Source: Eudromia elegans (taxonomy: Eukaryota > Chordata > Aves > Tinamiformes > Tinamidae). Taken from it: a stretch of DNA of 64,000 bases. This document shows, in pieces, positions 24,991-39,041 of the stretch (positions are counted from its first letter, which is position 1; the number at the start of each line of letters is the position of its first letter). The stretch is from positions 2,423,159 through 2,487,158 of the forward strand of contig PTEX01000024.1 of NCBI GenBank assembly GCA_003342815.1, written 5' to 3'. The notes beneath the pieces are model-generated. The model was not told the DNA's origin and ran no database searches. It saw nothing but the letters and a program-made list of their open reading frames with translations. The translations under genes and the position numbers were made by a program.

Positions 24991-26468
24991 GGAATGAAGT
25001 AATGTTTACAGACAATTTAGCAATTTCACAAGAAAATAATGTCAATAAAAGTTATAAAAAGATAAAGAGAATACTGCTGTTCTGATGCATCTATAGTCCA
25101 AGACAGTATCTGAAAAGGAAATAAGTATCAATTCTAATGAGAAACTAAGCCTGAGTAATTCATGCATATTGAATCATCAACTATACATTAATGACATTAC
25201 CACCCAAACAGTATGGGTCCAGAGCTGAGAAATAAGATAAGAAAGAGCTCAACAAATCTCATTTACAAAAATGAGATCTCATAGAAAGAAATTCACCAGA
25301 CACATTTGTACATCAGTAAAACTGTCTGCAGAGAGATGAATCTCACCTTCATTGTGAAATCACTGAACCACACACCATATTACCACATAAAGTAAGAGAA
25401 CTTTCCCTAGACTTATATATGCAGCACACCTTTTTGTTGTCCTTGTATATCGAGGCAAATTGCATGCAGAACATTAATATTCTGGGGCAGATTCTGTACT
25501 TGATTCTACTACTGCACATAGGCATGCATTAACTATTAAAAATTGGACCTAGCCCCCAGTTCACAATTTGAATTGATAGGCTGGTGCAAAACTCCACTGG
25601 TGCTGCCTTTAGAAAAACTGCGGCTCAAGACATCGTCTCTCCAAACAATAAAAGCTACGAGGATTAGGCTTGAGCAAGGTGCAGAGATTACAAATATTTG
25701 GAAGTATAAAACAGATTACAATTCTAAATGAATTATCTACTGCTATTACACATTTTAACTTTTTTTTCCTGTTCACTAATTTGGTTTCTTTCATTTGTGC
25801 AGATATTTCTTATAATTCAGATATCTAGACCTAAAGCACAAGCTACCCACACGGATGATGGTTAACCCTACGGAGAGCAGGAACAGAAGCAAGGATTTAA
25901 TCTCCATTTATACCACAAATGGATGCAGCATGGGTCTGTGTGGAACACAGACTATACACGGTCTTGGCATCTGGGAGCATATCAATAACCTAAACGCTCT
26001 CCCTTATCACCATACTTGAGTGAAACTGTATCTGCATATAATTCATCTCCATCTAACAGTAGTGCCTATTGACTTACCTTGACAATATACTGGTTTTAAT
26101 ACAACTAAAGCAATAAATGCTGGAAAATATTCAAAGAAAACAGAATACAATCCCATAATTTTTCTATAGATGTACTGGAAAAACTATAAAGACAAATGTG
26201 TCTCGGGTAGTTCCACTTCGATTTAATTCACAGAGAAGCTTGCATAGAAATGTGTTGCAGTGATATTTGGCTTATTCAGTACCAAGGAACTGCATCTAAA
26301 TCTCAGCACTGTGCAAGTCTTTTTGTTGATGTAAGGCTATTCAGAGAGTTTATAAACTTGTTTCGAACACACTTTTCTCAACAAATATTACGTTGCCATT
26401 GACTGACTATGTACGTCATACTATTGACTTGAAGCCAAGCCCAACAGGGAGAAGACTGAGTACATTAC

Positions 26469-26503
26469 AGAGAAAGAAAGAGAGAAAGAAAGAAAAAAAG
26501 AAG
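26469..26503. repeat. GA-rich microsatellite (GAAA)n
   Basis: Purine-only run of about 35 bp built from GAAA/GAGA units. Its right end overlaps the left arm of an inverted repeat (26501-26510 with 26528-26537). Confidence 0.8.
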
Positions 26504-26537
26504 ACTCTAGTTAATTTTTGCCAAGCTCTAGAGTCTT
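26501..26537. repeat. Inverted repeat, 10-bp arms
   Basis: AAGACTCTAG at 26501-26510 is exactly complementary to 26528-26537, separated by 17 nt. It lies directly beside the purine microsatellite. Confidence 0.75.
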
Positions 26538-27755
26538 TTCTGATTTAATTCTCTGAAGAAATGAAACCCCAGCTCACCATTCAAATGCTTCAATCACTGA
26601 ATAACAAGAAACGGCACCATTTGAAAGGAAATGATCAGTCTCCATTTGGAATAAGTGGAAACATGTATTTGAAGCAGATGGACGAGTGCATTCTATGGTC
26701 CTTTTTCTCAAGACTTATTAATAGCTGTGGTTTCATTAAAACGAGAAATGAAGTCTAATAATTTAGGAGGAAGAGAAAGATGGAAATATTATAGTTTGGC
26801 ATATATCTTCATTCACAGATTCATTTTCAAAAACATATCTGACATTTGTAATTTTAAAAGCTGCCTTAATTGTTTTAGCTTGGAACCGCAGAATCTGCTC
26901 AGAAAAAAAGGATACTAAATGGAATGGCATTTCCCTAAAAATATTTTGCCTATGCAATTAGGTTCAGATTTTTTTTTTGAAAATTGACATTCCCAGATCA
27001 ATAACAGTCTCACATTCAGTCAGCGTTAAGACAAGAATTCAAGACCACATACAGACCAATAAGCTAGATTCTGCAAAAGCTTGAATTAAATAACTACATG
27101 CTTTACTATTTGTGGAGCATCCAAAGGTTGCATAACTCAATATCAAGATAAATTTTCCCTGGGTAGGAAAGTGAAGCACTAAAATGGTTTTGATGGTTAC
27201 ACTTTAGTAACTAATTTGAATATTTGAACCCTGAAAGACTGAATGAAGTAGCTTGGCAGGATGATTTAAAACATTGTTTGTTAAGGAGAAAGAACGAAAT
27301 ACGGAAACACTTTCACCATGTCCAAATTCTGTACAGTGACACATCATATCTGTGATCAGCACTGAACAATACAAAAACGAAAAGCTAAAATACATGTAAA
27401 CCATTACATTTCCAAAGTTTTTTAGATTTCTTTTCCCCTTTATCCAAAAAATATGCTATCAGTTGGACACTATATGCAATTGATAAAGCTTCTTGAACAA
27501 AAACATCTTATACTTTGTCGTTATGAGAAAGGTTAACAACAGAGATGACTTTTTTTGCAACAAGATATGAAAGAATATGATAAGAAAAAATAAAAATTAT
27601 GAAATTGGTAAGAAACTTTACACTAAGTCATTTTGACAAAAATTTGGGTGGTTCAGGTTTTGTATAATAACAGTAATCCTGCAACACTACATTATATTAG
27701 CCCTCTACTGAATCAAATGTCAAGATATTTTATACATCTTACGTAACCAATTTAG

Positions 27756-27795
27756 TTTAGTAAATTTAGTAAAATTTAGTACAATTTAGTAAAAA
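27756..27795. repeat. Short tandem repeat, about 11-bp AATTTAGTA unit
   Basis: About four diverged copies of 'aatttagtaa' in a row. A local slippage array. Confidence 0.8.
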
Positions 27796-28143
27796 TATGT
27801 TTCTACATGTCCTAACAGATCTGTAAACATAGGTAAGGGTAGGCATGTGTATCACAACTCATTTTACAGCGAAGCCATTCTGTTTGTAATGAAATTAAAA
27901 CAAGAGTGGCATGAAGCACTGCCTTTGCTGATGCATTGTATCTGACTGAAATACTAGTTAAAATATTTCTTCAGTTAAACTGGATTGCGTCCAAACAATC
28001 ACAGCACTGTACAGTATTGTAACTATGCCATTATAATGTATTATTACAGGGCATAACTGGGGTATAATTTTTCAACAAAGAAGGATGAGTGAAAAATTTC
28101 AGTGGCTTTATACAAAACATTCAGTGTTGAAAATGGCATTCTT

Positions 28144-28159
28144 CTCCTCCTCCTCCTCT
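28144..28159. repeat. (CTC)n trinucleotide repeat
   Basis: Five CTC units in a short pyrimidine tract. Confidence 0.75.
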
Positions 28160-31100
28160 TTCCTGCCAAGTCTCAGTATCACATACACTTGAAGAGCTGT
28201 TTTGATTTCCTTGCTAGCTCAGAGTTAGGTCTTTAGGCTTCTAAGCAAAGAATACAACACCAAATTATATGGAATGGTTGGTTTGAATCGGTTATAAATA
28301 CCGAACCAAGAAAATTAATATTAAAGACCAAGATCAAGAGACATTCACTCATTTAAGAGATTGTGCCTAACATACCACATTATGACAGAAAGCATAGATT
28401 TTCATACCGTATCAGAAATGTTTTTTGGTGTATGCCAGCATGTGTTACTGCAGAGGAAATAATTTATTCCAGGCACACACAAATCCCCTGTTATAGCAAT
28501 GCACATGATGAGTACATTTAATTTGTATTTCAACAGCTTCCAGCAGTATTTACACATACAGAACTAGTATTCAAAACAGATTAAGTTTTGTATTCATCCT
28601 AATTCACACACTAGGACTAAGTTACTGTTGCATCCCAGCTTTAAGATTGCTTTTGTAAAAATCTATGCAGAATCCCATTCTTTAAAACATCAACTCAAAG
28701 CCATAATGACTACTTGAAATCGGTGTTTTTCGTTACAGATTCCTTTCATTTACAGAAATGATTCATTGGGCATGTGCAAGGACAGGTAAGGCTTATTAAA
28801 ATAAGTGGAACACATTGTAGAACTTTCCACCTGAAACATTTATACGGCAATATTGATCCTCACCACCTCTATGCACTACTGTGTAAGGATTTACTGAATT
28901 TGAGGATGGAGAGTGATGTTTTAGAAGGATTTTTCAAGATTACATCATAAAACAATCTAATAATCCAAGGCGTGGGAACATGAACTGAATTTAAGATAAA
29001 TTATTAAGAGAATAATCATAATTCAACTTCTTTTCATAGGATATGACAAAGTGCCTGTGCTTTGTGTTTCAAGATGTGCAGATAAAAGTACCTGCAGTCC
29101 CATTTTTATAATAAACACATAGAAACATGTTTTTTATTTTGTAGATATTCTGTAAGAGTTGTACAAATTTTACAGCATGACCATAATTAAGATAAGAATA
29201 GGAAAGGAGTCTTCTGAAAGGATAAGATCAGAAAATAGTCAAGAGGATAATGACAATAAATGCTAATATCTTGCAGTTTGGTAGAGGGCATTTTTGTCGT
29301 GGTTCAAAGACAATTTCTTGATAATCATAGTAATAAAGCACAGGTAAATAAAAGCTTCAGATAAGATCAAGAATGAGCAAGCTTCTCAAGAAACTAGATA
29401 CAGGAGAGTTAAAAAATGACTGCAGTTGTTTTTATACCATTGACCTTAAAATAGCGATTTTGTTACCTGTTACTGTATTTGTTTTGTCCTTTAGCTTTTC
29501 TTTTGCCCAGGTAATCTTGAACCAATTATTTGTTTTCACCGCTGTCTTATCAAGTTTCTACATCAACTTGAAACATGAATATGCATGTGTGTTATTTATC
29601 TACATCAAATATTTCAACACGCTTTCATCAGAAATTCTTGCAAGTTTTTCAAAGTTCTTTGTTTCAAGGTTGTCAGGATGGAAACTCTTTTTATATAGCA
29701 ATTTCTTTGCAAAGTTAATGTCTTGAGAGTAATGAAGTTTTGAGAATGAAAGATGAAATCTCTGAAGGTTTCCAATCCTGAAAGTATTGTTCACAGAAAC
29801 AGCCCTCTTTTCTTCATTAAATTTATTAGGACTACACACTGGTTAAGAAATCTCTCTGCTAAACCTTCTAACCAGACATAATACCCATCTGGTTTCATAA
29901 TATATTCAGATTCTACTGTTACTTAAGAAGCAGTTTTCGTGTCTTCCAAAAACAAAATGGAAATCACTTCATGTTGAACCCAGAGCAGTTCAACCTTGAA
30001 CCAATTATCACTTGGTATAAAATTCACTTAGGATATACTAGACTGATATCTAGAAAACACAAATTAGAACAAAATACTCCTAGTTACACCAGTGTAAGTT
30101 AACTCAGTTCATTAAGTTGAATAAACTGCACATTTTTAAAAACAACTTACTGGCAGAAACTTCAGCAAACATCATCCTATGAGGGGTGATGGGAAGACAG
30201 AGGAATGCCCAAAAATGCAGCATAGAGAGCATCGAAACCCATGGCAATGCTGAGATTTGACTTTAATTACTAACTAACAGCAGGACAAGGGGCATTCATC
30301 TTTCTCCACACATGCAGAAGTACAAATGAGACTGTAGAGACCAACTGGAGATCCTACTTGGCTGCTAATCTAGCCCAGTTTAAATGCAGGCTGATTCCAT
30401 CTTTATTTGCATCTTTGGTATTATAAAGCAAGATTAGTTTCAGCTCTTTCCACTGCAAGAAATTATTAGTCTTTTCCAGTGGTAACTTCCCTACTTTATC
30501 TAGGGAAATATACTGAACTTCACAAAATACAATCCTAAGAATTACCCCACTGTGCTAAAATCCTTTTAACAAGACACTGATGAGAACCTATGACAGCCAC
30601 TAACCACCAATAAAGGTTTTTGTTAACCACAGCAGATGATGTGTAAGCCATATACACTATCTTAGATGAACTCTTAAACTTGAAACTTGAAAATGAGCTC
30701 AAAATATATGAGTGTGTTTCCATGATGTGGTTGCCTTCAATCGTAGAGAACTGGGCTCTTTGACCCAAGGAGTCCCACTACACCCTTTGCCCTTTATTAA
30801 CTTATATTTATTCTAATATACCCTTGTAAAAAAAAGTCAAGCATCAACAAATTGAAAGTGGAGTGGTACAAATGACCCAAAAGCTGATTTTCAGGAACAA
30901 CAACAAAAAAAGTAGTAATGAAAATCTATGTACTCTGTGGGTGTCTGGGGAAATCTCAGCTCTACTTTCCTGTAAGTTAAAATATAACCATTTCATTTAA
31001 AATAGCTTTTCTGCAATTCCAGACAGGTTCAGGTGGTAGAAAAAGTGAATTTTGCCATTTTCAATGACTCAGACTCATAAATTGTGCCTTCTAGTACAAT

Positions 31101-33871
31101 ATGGATAGGATAATTATACTGAACATACACGTATGAAAGGTAATTGTGAGGTCTTTAATAAGCAGCTAACCCTCCCAGAGAAACGAGCAAGCTAAATCGG
31201 TACAGGTTCCTTAACCAAAAAGCTACAGAGAAGTCCAAAGAGTTTTACTTCTATTTGTAGTAGATTCAATGTGTGCTGGCTTTGTATGTTGATAAAATGC
31301 ACTCCACAGAAAGTTTCAGTTGTTTTCATGTATTTCTGACTTGCTTGAATCCAATCGGCTTCTCTCTGAGATCCAAAATGCCTGAAGTGCTGGTTCCTGG
31401 GACATGGTCTGCACAATCTCTCACGGTCTGCACACAACCACTATCCTTCCCTGCTCCTAACTACGTGCTGAAGCCTATCTAGGTTCAACTTGATGTTTTA
31501 ACTCAACAAATATACCTTCATGGAAGGCAAAGAAAAAACACAAACAGATTAACAGAAACACTGGTTATGAAAAATACCACCCTGAGCTTAAACAGGCCCT
31601 CAAAAAAACACAACTAAGCACAAATTCTCTCCTTCATCTCCTGAGATACTCCCCTGGGGCTTCAAATTCTGAGAGCCACACTTGATTTGAAAACCGTTGA
31701 GGCTGTTGGAACAATAAACAGTTTCAGTACTGGGAGAAGCAAAAGTGCCTGGCAATGAAGTCTAATGCATTGAGCATCATTGTCACTGGATCGTCCTGCT
31801 TCAAAATGCTCTATTTCAGATGGCTTAGCTTGCCATTACTGAATTCCTACTGCACTACATTTTTACTGTATTTTATTTTAAATTAATATCTAACAATTAT
31901 TCTCCCTGTAACAGTCTTTCCATTCTTCTTAAGACACTTGTTTGCTAAATAAATGACTTGATTAATGCAAAAATATTACCTTTATTCACAACACTTCCCG
32001 AATTGAAATTATACAGCCATACAATATCCAAAGTTCACAGATCACAAAAACTTTAGCTAAATTTATTACAAATGGAAATATATATGTAAAACTAAACTAA
32101 AACCCAGGTATGCAGGAGCAAATCATGTACATACACCAAGCATAGCTAGGTTCAAGCCACACACTCAGTCACTTCTCCAGTGATACTGCCTGGTTTAATA
32201 TAGGCTCCTATGGCATTCTGTTATATAGGCACCTGTTTTGAAGCTGCAATAGCAGTGAGGTGTTTATCCTGTGGCTGTCTGGATGAACTCAGTGCACCGT
32301 CACTGGGCAGAATATCTTCAATATCAAGATATTTTCTTTTGCTTCACATCTACCATGAGATCTATAGAAAATAACTGCTCTCAAGCATTTTTCAGGTAGA
32401 TTTTCCATCTTTCATCCTTCTGGCAACCCTGATTATCTCTTCACTCTTTTTAATGAAAATGAGCACCTATGACTAAGCACATCTGATATATACGATAATA
32501 AATTTTTCAAGAAGGAATCTCAAAATATCCCAGGTTTTAGAAAAGGCCCTAAAGGCTATTTGGCAGCTTCTGAAGTGTTACACAGGGGCAAGGTTTTAAG
32601 TCAGGGAGAATTTGCCCTTAGATCTATGGCACAGAGGCACAAAAAGCTACTTCTCCTCTTCTAAAGCAGGCTGAAGAGCGAGCCTCCTGGCTCTCTTCAT
32701 GGCTCAGCTCCCACAGCTTAATGAGACCATTAGCCCAAGAGCACGTACTCATTCTGGCAAAGGCCTCTGCTGAAATAGGGGCATGTGGTCTTGCCATCGT
32801 GGAACCTATTGCATTTTTATTCCGAGCTCAGAGAGGTTCCCAATATCAAGCAAAAAACCAAGAGCTCTTGCTTCTAAGGAGTGGAATATTATTTTCATGC
32901 TTTGACATCATGTGTTTTCTCAACATTTCAAAGTAGTAACTCATGTTAAGCAAAAAGCTTAAAACATGGTACACAAATGAGTACTGAAATACTATTATTT
33001 TGTTTTACGTGAATGCTTTTAACCATCCAATCAAGAGAAATAGCAGTAGTATAGGTGCTGGCAAGCATTAGTATTAAGGCACGATGCTGAAACACATTTT
33101 ACAGGGACTATAATTACAGTCTCTCTGCGGTGGCCAACAAGGTCAAAGACCTCCCCTGAGATAATTTGGTGGTAAGTAATTGGGACATAATTTACTAATT
33201 TAAGCTAGCAATAATGTAGACAACACAGATAACAGTCCTCTCAAAAATCCCAAGGGAGTGGAGATAGGAACTGGCAGGCGTGACCTAAAGGATCTAACTG
33301 TCATCTGTGTCAACCCAGGAGACGTTACCTACAGCCCTGAGTACTCTTCTCCCAGGTACCAAAACCTGCTGCAAAGTCATCTCTCTCTAACACCATCCCA
33401 AAGACACCAAGCCTTCAAGGCTTGAGCAGTGCAACTGAGGGGCTGCCCAAGCACACTATCTCATAAGCATCAAGAAACAGGAGCAGGATCTTGACCATCT
33501 GACAGCTAAAACGGGTTTTACCTCTACAAAGAGGTGCCGACAACTCCACCTGTTCTTCATACCTTGTGCCACACTTCTTAAATGGTTGTCAATTTACAAT
33601 GAACAAAATGCGTAAAAGAAGTCATTCTAGAGCTACATCGTTAACGAAAATTATGACTTTGGTATTTTACATTATGGGATTTATCCTAATTGAGAAAGTG
33701 AAGAATTATTTCATCTTTTGGTTAACGCTTTGATTTTTTTTTCACCATAATTTTACTCCCCCTCCTACCATCTAATTTTCCTGTCCCCAAGATTAAAAGT
33801 TGAAGATAGTGAATAATGTAATAACAATTAAATAACCTTCTATGTACAATGAAATAATTAATAAAAAGTAA

Positions 33872-33884
33872 TTTTTTTTTTTTT
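33872..33884. repeat. Poly(T) run of 13
   Basis: Uninterrupted T13. Similar T13-T15 or A13 runs occur at 50301-50313, 51252-51266, 53144-53156 and 55103-55115. None has retrotransposon landmarks next to it. Confidence 0.85.
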
Positions 33885-34065
33885 AAAGTATCTTCAGCAG
33901 GTGATGAAAATTCTTAAGGCTCTGGGTTTTTAAGAAATCTTTTTAACTTTTTAGGAGTATATATGGGTTCTAAGCTATCAGCTCTGTTTAGGCCCTAAAA
34001 GGACAGTCCAAAATTTCACAAAAAATTAGTGCTCTTCTAAAAATCATTAACAATGTCTATTAATG

Positions 34066-34110
34066 ATCTCTCTCTCTCTCTGTGTATATATAAATATATA
34101 CATATATATG
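34066..34110. repeat. Compound (CT)n/(TA)n microsatellite
   Basis: A CT dinucleotide run passes through TGTG into a TA-rich run ('tatatataaatatatac'). Confidence 0.85.
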
Positions 34111-36421
34111 GTGCAATCAGTTTCCTATATTTTTCAAGCCATAGGGCATCTATGTTAGACCGCCTCCCAAATTAACTCAAAGTTAGCCCACTTATGCTAC
34201 TTTGCCATCTCAATGCAAGGCATAGTAACATTTTCTTCACTGGACCCAAACATTTAATATTTTGTGACTGTTATAACATGCTCTTAATCTTAGTGAGAGA
34301 GACAAGAATTTATATGTTTATAGACTTCCATGAATTAGCTGGTTAACTAGTCTTGAGTGCCTGTAGTTTTATGGATCCTTTGCCTTTTCAAAGTATGATT
34401 TGGAGCTCTGCCCAAATGGTCCAAAATGTTTCTGCTATAAATCTCTCACGTAGTATGTTTTTGATGGAGTTACACACAAATAAGTTAAATCAGGAAAGCG
34501 GGACTTTTTACTTCATATTTATTCTTAATTTTATGCTGAGAATGTGATGAGATATAGATCTATGTTCAGAATTCCTACAATATGACCTTTCATGAATTTG
34601 ATTTACTAAAGCTTCAGACGTGATAGTTCCCATTTTCACACTTTGTTTTATATGGATGACATTTTCTCTCTGAACATTAATCTGCCATTTTATTGTCTCT
34701 CAGCTACCTTCAATATGTTTCATAGATAGAGCAATTCTGCACAAAACCAAAACTAGATCTCAAAAATTCAGCTTTGGTTAAAAAATACTCCCTTTTGGGG
34801 TTTTTTTTGCTCTTTGGGGGCAAAAATTTGCATTAAGTGTCCTGTCTCTTTCTTTTTTCCCCCTCTTAGAATTTACAATATTTTTATAGGTTGATTATCT
34901 CCTAGGCCATGAATTTTATACAAAGCTCAAGTGCCTTTCATAGGGTACTGCATGCCATTTGTAGCCATTAAGCTATTGTTTATAGGAAAAAATACACCTT
35001 AATAGAACACATTGGAATTATTTTATGAAATGCTGCTACTTAAAAGCCATGAGCCAGCTGACAGCCTCAGCTCCCTAAAATCATCACATTTTCCTTCACA
35101 GTTGCCCAATTTGGTTATCATGACATACTTTGAACATCTCTCTGATGTGCAGCTGGACCTGCACAGAAAGAGGTGGTTCAGCAAGAAAAAAGGTATGAAA
35201 CTATTCCATCTCCCTGCAATATTTTCATGTTCCTTCGCATGGTGTAAAGCATTCACATGTCCAGAACTATCATTCTAAAAGCATGACAGTGAAAGAAGGA
35301 TGAGAAAAAGTTCTAAAGTTTTCAAGTTCCCCTAAAATATTTCCAGATTGCTACTTATGAGAGTGGGGACAAAAAGAAAGAAAATTTCCTTCTGAGACAC
35401 AGCAAAGGATTATCCCTCAGCATGTTCCCATCTCACACTGGTGCCCAGAGGAGCTTCAAGTTGTCCTGAAACCTTCCAGCGTGTCCCTAAAGATCTTGTT
35501 TGTGATCCCCCCTGACAGCACCGTTCCAGACAACCACTGCTGCTGTGACTTTGTCCTATTTATTAAAAAGACTAACAGCAGTGAACTACGTCATCTTAAA
35601 CTCTGTAACCCAAAATTTTACTTTTTAATGACGTTGAAGCAACTGACATTCCACATAATAATGAGGTACAGGAAGAAATATTCTTATGTATCACAAAAGC
35701 AGAGCTTCACTACAATAAATAAACAATAGTTTTAAAATCAGTTTTCAAGTCCTGCAAGAGCAATATAGTAAAATAAGATGGGGAAATCTTACTCATACAC
35801 ATGCATGGAGAAAATGTTTTGGCCCTGGAACTGCACCCCAGCCCCCTGAGACTCTATTTTTCATCTACCGCAGAGAATCAAACAAGCAGAGGACATGAAG
35901 GAGGCGTTTGGGGTTGGATTCATCGCCTAAACCACATCAGAGAATTGTATGCTTCCTCAAATGCTTGTCCTTTCATGTGGCTGACAATCAAAATAATTAT
36001 CTCCTTCCCTGCTGAAAATGTATCTTGGTGTCCTTGTATTTTGAGGATCAGTTTTCAAAAGCAACTGCTGAATTTTCATCCCTGCAAAATACTCAGTTGT
36101 TGTAGAAGAAAAATTGCTTATCAAATCTACAGAAAAACAGATTCCCAGTTCAAAATCAGAAAGATAGGAATGGCGACTAATAAAGAAACAAAAAGGCTAA
36201 AAAATAAAAAAAATAGAGGAGATAAACTCCCTACACTCTCCTCCACCCTTTCCTGGCCAAAATAATCAAATGCCAATGCCGGTAACAGCTTAACAGAAAA
36301 ATATTTATGCTACACCATTCTGCCTAAACACTCATCATGCTACCAGTCACAACAACAGGGAGGCAGTGCCAGGTCTAGCAACACTACTCCTTGCCACCAT
36401 CTGCCAGCCAAGAATGGGAGT

Positions 36422-36458
36422 CATATATATATACGTTGCAATTTATATATACATATAG
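36422..36458. repeat. TA-rich microsatellite
   Basis: Two (TA)n blocks separated by 'cgttgcaatt'. Confidence 0.8.
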
Positions 36459-36489
36459 AAGGAAGAACCTCTTTGATAGCTGCATGTCC

Positions 36490-36640
36490 AGCTAGGCCAA
36501 GGGTCCCCGTGGAGGAGACCACTCAGCACCACGCGTGGCAGGGGACGGCCACGGCCTGCTCGGGTCTGCGGCTCCTCCTTGGCATCACTCGCCATGGATG
36601 GGCATCATGATCGCTGCCAGTGGAGGCATTGTTCGTCTTC
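36490..36640. other. GC- and CpG-richer patch
   Basis: About ten CpGs in 150 bp in an otherwise CpG-poor window. Frames read through it on the plus strand (36535-36801), but no domain or splice arrangement is convincing. It could be unique sequence, an old GC-rich insertion or a small unmethylated regulatory site. Confidence 0.35.
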
Positions 36641-39041
36641 CCAAATGCTTCAGGGGGAGGAAAACCTCCTTTTCCATGCTAATTCCCTCAGAGATATACG
36701 TTCTGGTCTCCAGGAATAAGACAGACATATGGGACTCACTACGATCAGGGCTGCTGTCAAACCAGAAGGTGGACGGTTTCTTCCATTTCTCCGCTTTGTG
36801 AGAAATTTTGCACCATTGCCTTTGATCAGGGTGACCATTTGCTGCAGGCGCATTTGCTGTTTCTTGGCTCTTGCTTTATTTCCCAGGTGGTGTATTATTG
36901 CTCATGCAGCTTTGCAAGATCACACCATACAGGTTTTTGCTCCCCCAGAGCTTCAGAAACAGCCTTGTAAAGGGCAAAGTAATTCTGAAAACTCAGATTT
37001 TATGAGCTGGCTTTTCACTACTTAAACTCCTTTCACTCGTCCAAAACTATGCACCAACTTCCGCAGCCCCCCCATGTCCCCCAAGTCCATCTCCTGCGCT
37101 CCTTGGGAGCAGCACCCATGTCACTGCTGTCCTTGGTGCTGATAACAGTTTCTGCCCGTCTACTCATGTCCGGTGTTTAGAGATGACAGAGGAATTGCCA
37201 GTTGTTCAAAAGGTTAGGCCAGTAATGTGAGACATTTGGAAGATTTCATATTGGGGGGTGGCGGAAAGGACTCTTAAAACTGCATCCTCAGCATTACTTC
37301 AATTTCCCTACAAAAGCTGATGCAGCTGAATTAGTGAAACGATCCTTATTCAAAGATCATTCTAGCAACTTATAAGTGATTAAACTACTACACGCTCATT
37401 TATTATTTCTGTATTCTCATTTATTTTTTAGTGAAATCCTAAAAAATTGACTGCTGAAAATATAGCTGGTTTATTTCTCACAGTAACCTTGATTGATTTT
37501 AACCACCATAATACTTAAATGCATTTTCTTTCCTAAGACATTAAATGTAGTTTACGGTTAGCTACAATGCAGTGGCTAGCATCAAAACGTTAGGTATTTA
37601 GCTAGGACAAAAAGACTGTCTTTTCTTTGTAAAATTATTTATTTTCCCTTTGGCTTTCTTTCTAATTGAGCTTATATATTTGGTTCATGGGATATGCAAC
37701 GATAACTGAAAGATGACAATTTTATTAATCCATTAACCTTTATGCATTTACATCTAAAATACAGTAACTATGTAATAATACTGACCTACTTCCGTAGACA
37801 CTTGCATTTAGTATAGGCCAGTTCATTAAAACTTCCCTGGAAAGGAAACCACATCAGCCAATTCAGTTATTTGGCTTTTCTACAGACTGCACAGACATAC
37901 AGAAGCTCTACAGATACTTAGAAAAATGGTTTTGGCTAAAATGATTATGTATATTATTATGACAAAATCCTTTGCAATAACCAAAACCACCTTTGTTAAG
38001 GTTAAAATGATCCATTGGGAAAACAGCTGGGCAACCCAGCATAAAGTCCTGTCAACTTGGCCCTCAAAGCCAGTCTAGGCCTGGATCGTGCTACGAAATG
38101 GGTGTGATGGATGATACACAGGCAGAGTTGGTTTACATAAACACACAGGTTAGTTTGTCATCTCAAAGACAGCTATAAAGAGACATTTCCTTGTTAATTC
38201 TCAATAACTAGACTTTAGTTTGTTTCATTAGATTCCTTACAAGTTTTTTTAGAAAAAAAATTTTTGGAACCTATAGAACCTTTGGCTTGTCCAACAAATA
38301 CTCCAACATACTGACATTTAACAACTGAAGACCAGACATTTAAATCTAATCCTACAAACCTACATAACATAAGCATTTAGGAAGTTTAGGAAGTTCAATC
38401 CATAGCACATTATCAAGAAGGTAGAAAAAAATATTATGTCATTTATCCCATGGATTAAAGTTACTTTTACAGTTTTTTTTTACAGGACATAAACGACCTT
38501 TTTATCTCTCTTAGGTAAACTTTGGTTCTTGAAAGAACACAAGTCAGTTATTTATATACTTTTGTTTGTTTGTTCTTAGCAATTTTTCTGATACCTATAA
38601 ACACACTGGGTCTCCAGAAAACTTTATAAAAGTGAAGAAACACCAGTAAATCTGAAAACACAAAACTCTGAATGATTAAAGACATTGTTCTTTATATGAC
38701 TTATTAAAAGGCAGGTTTGTAAAGCTAAATCACTTACAAATTAATACAGCTGAATTCATCTTATGGGCGCCTTTGAAGTTGGCTGCTTTTATTCAATATC
38801 TGAAACAAGACTTCACCCAAGAGCTTGTTCTATTTTTTACCCGAAAGGCTTTGTTCTCTCATCTCTGCATACACCCCCAAAAACTGAAAAATAAAATACT
38901 TTGCTTTAGTTGATAGAAAAGATTACCCTTAGAGTAGAAAGAAAACGTTCTATCCAAAAAATTCTTACCTTGGAATACAAAGAACATCCACTAATGTGAT
39001 ATGCACCTTCCAATACACTTGCAATATACAATAATCCAACG

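Larger units (their letters stand above)
16600..26460. other. Gene-free AT-rich region with regulatory-looking blocks
   Basis: No convincing coding frame. It includes motif-dense blocks at about 18340-18490 (TAATTA core in 'gtcagtaattaatcc'), 19220-19440 and 24690-24990, a C8 run at 22104-22111, a short tandem repeat at 21771-21796 and an inverted repeat pair at 23632-23641/23686-23695. Frames such as 20679-20945 and 23877-24188 show no acceptor, donor or recognisable domain. Confidence 0.55.
26540..39040. other. Long gene-free AT-rich region
   Basis: Short random-looking frames throughout. The longest, at 29373-29726 (117 codons) and 35801-36265 (154 codons), have no domain and strongly skewed AT-driven composition. 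Contains several simple repeats, spliceable open segments at 28739-28785 and 33120-33171 (plus strand), and a GC/CpG-richer patch at about 36490-36640. Confidence 0.6.

Noticed and set aside
29373-29726. 117-codon plus-strand frame with hydrophobic Phe/Leu-rich middle
   Set aside because: The hydrophobicity follows from T-rich DNA. No membrane-protein family is recognised.
30180-30430. Phrase 'caggacaaggggcat' resembling a CR1 internal block
   Set aside because: Neighbouring CR1 landmarks are missing on both sides, so the match is too short.
33120-33171. Plus-strand segment between 'ataattacag' and GGTG|GTAAGT
   Set aside because: Only one frame is open, the acceptor lacks a pyrimidine tract and the peptide is not protein-like. 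Treated as a pseudo-exon.
35801-36265. Longest frame in the window, 154 codons, plus strand
   Set aside because: No recognisable domain. The C-terminal part is Lys/Asn-rich from A-rich DNA. The length is expected by chance in 64 kb, with no splice or promoter support.
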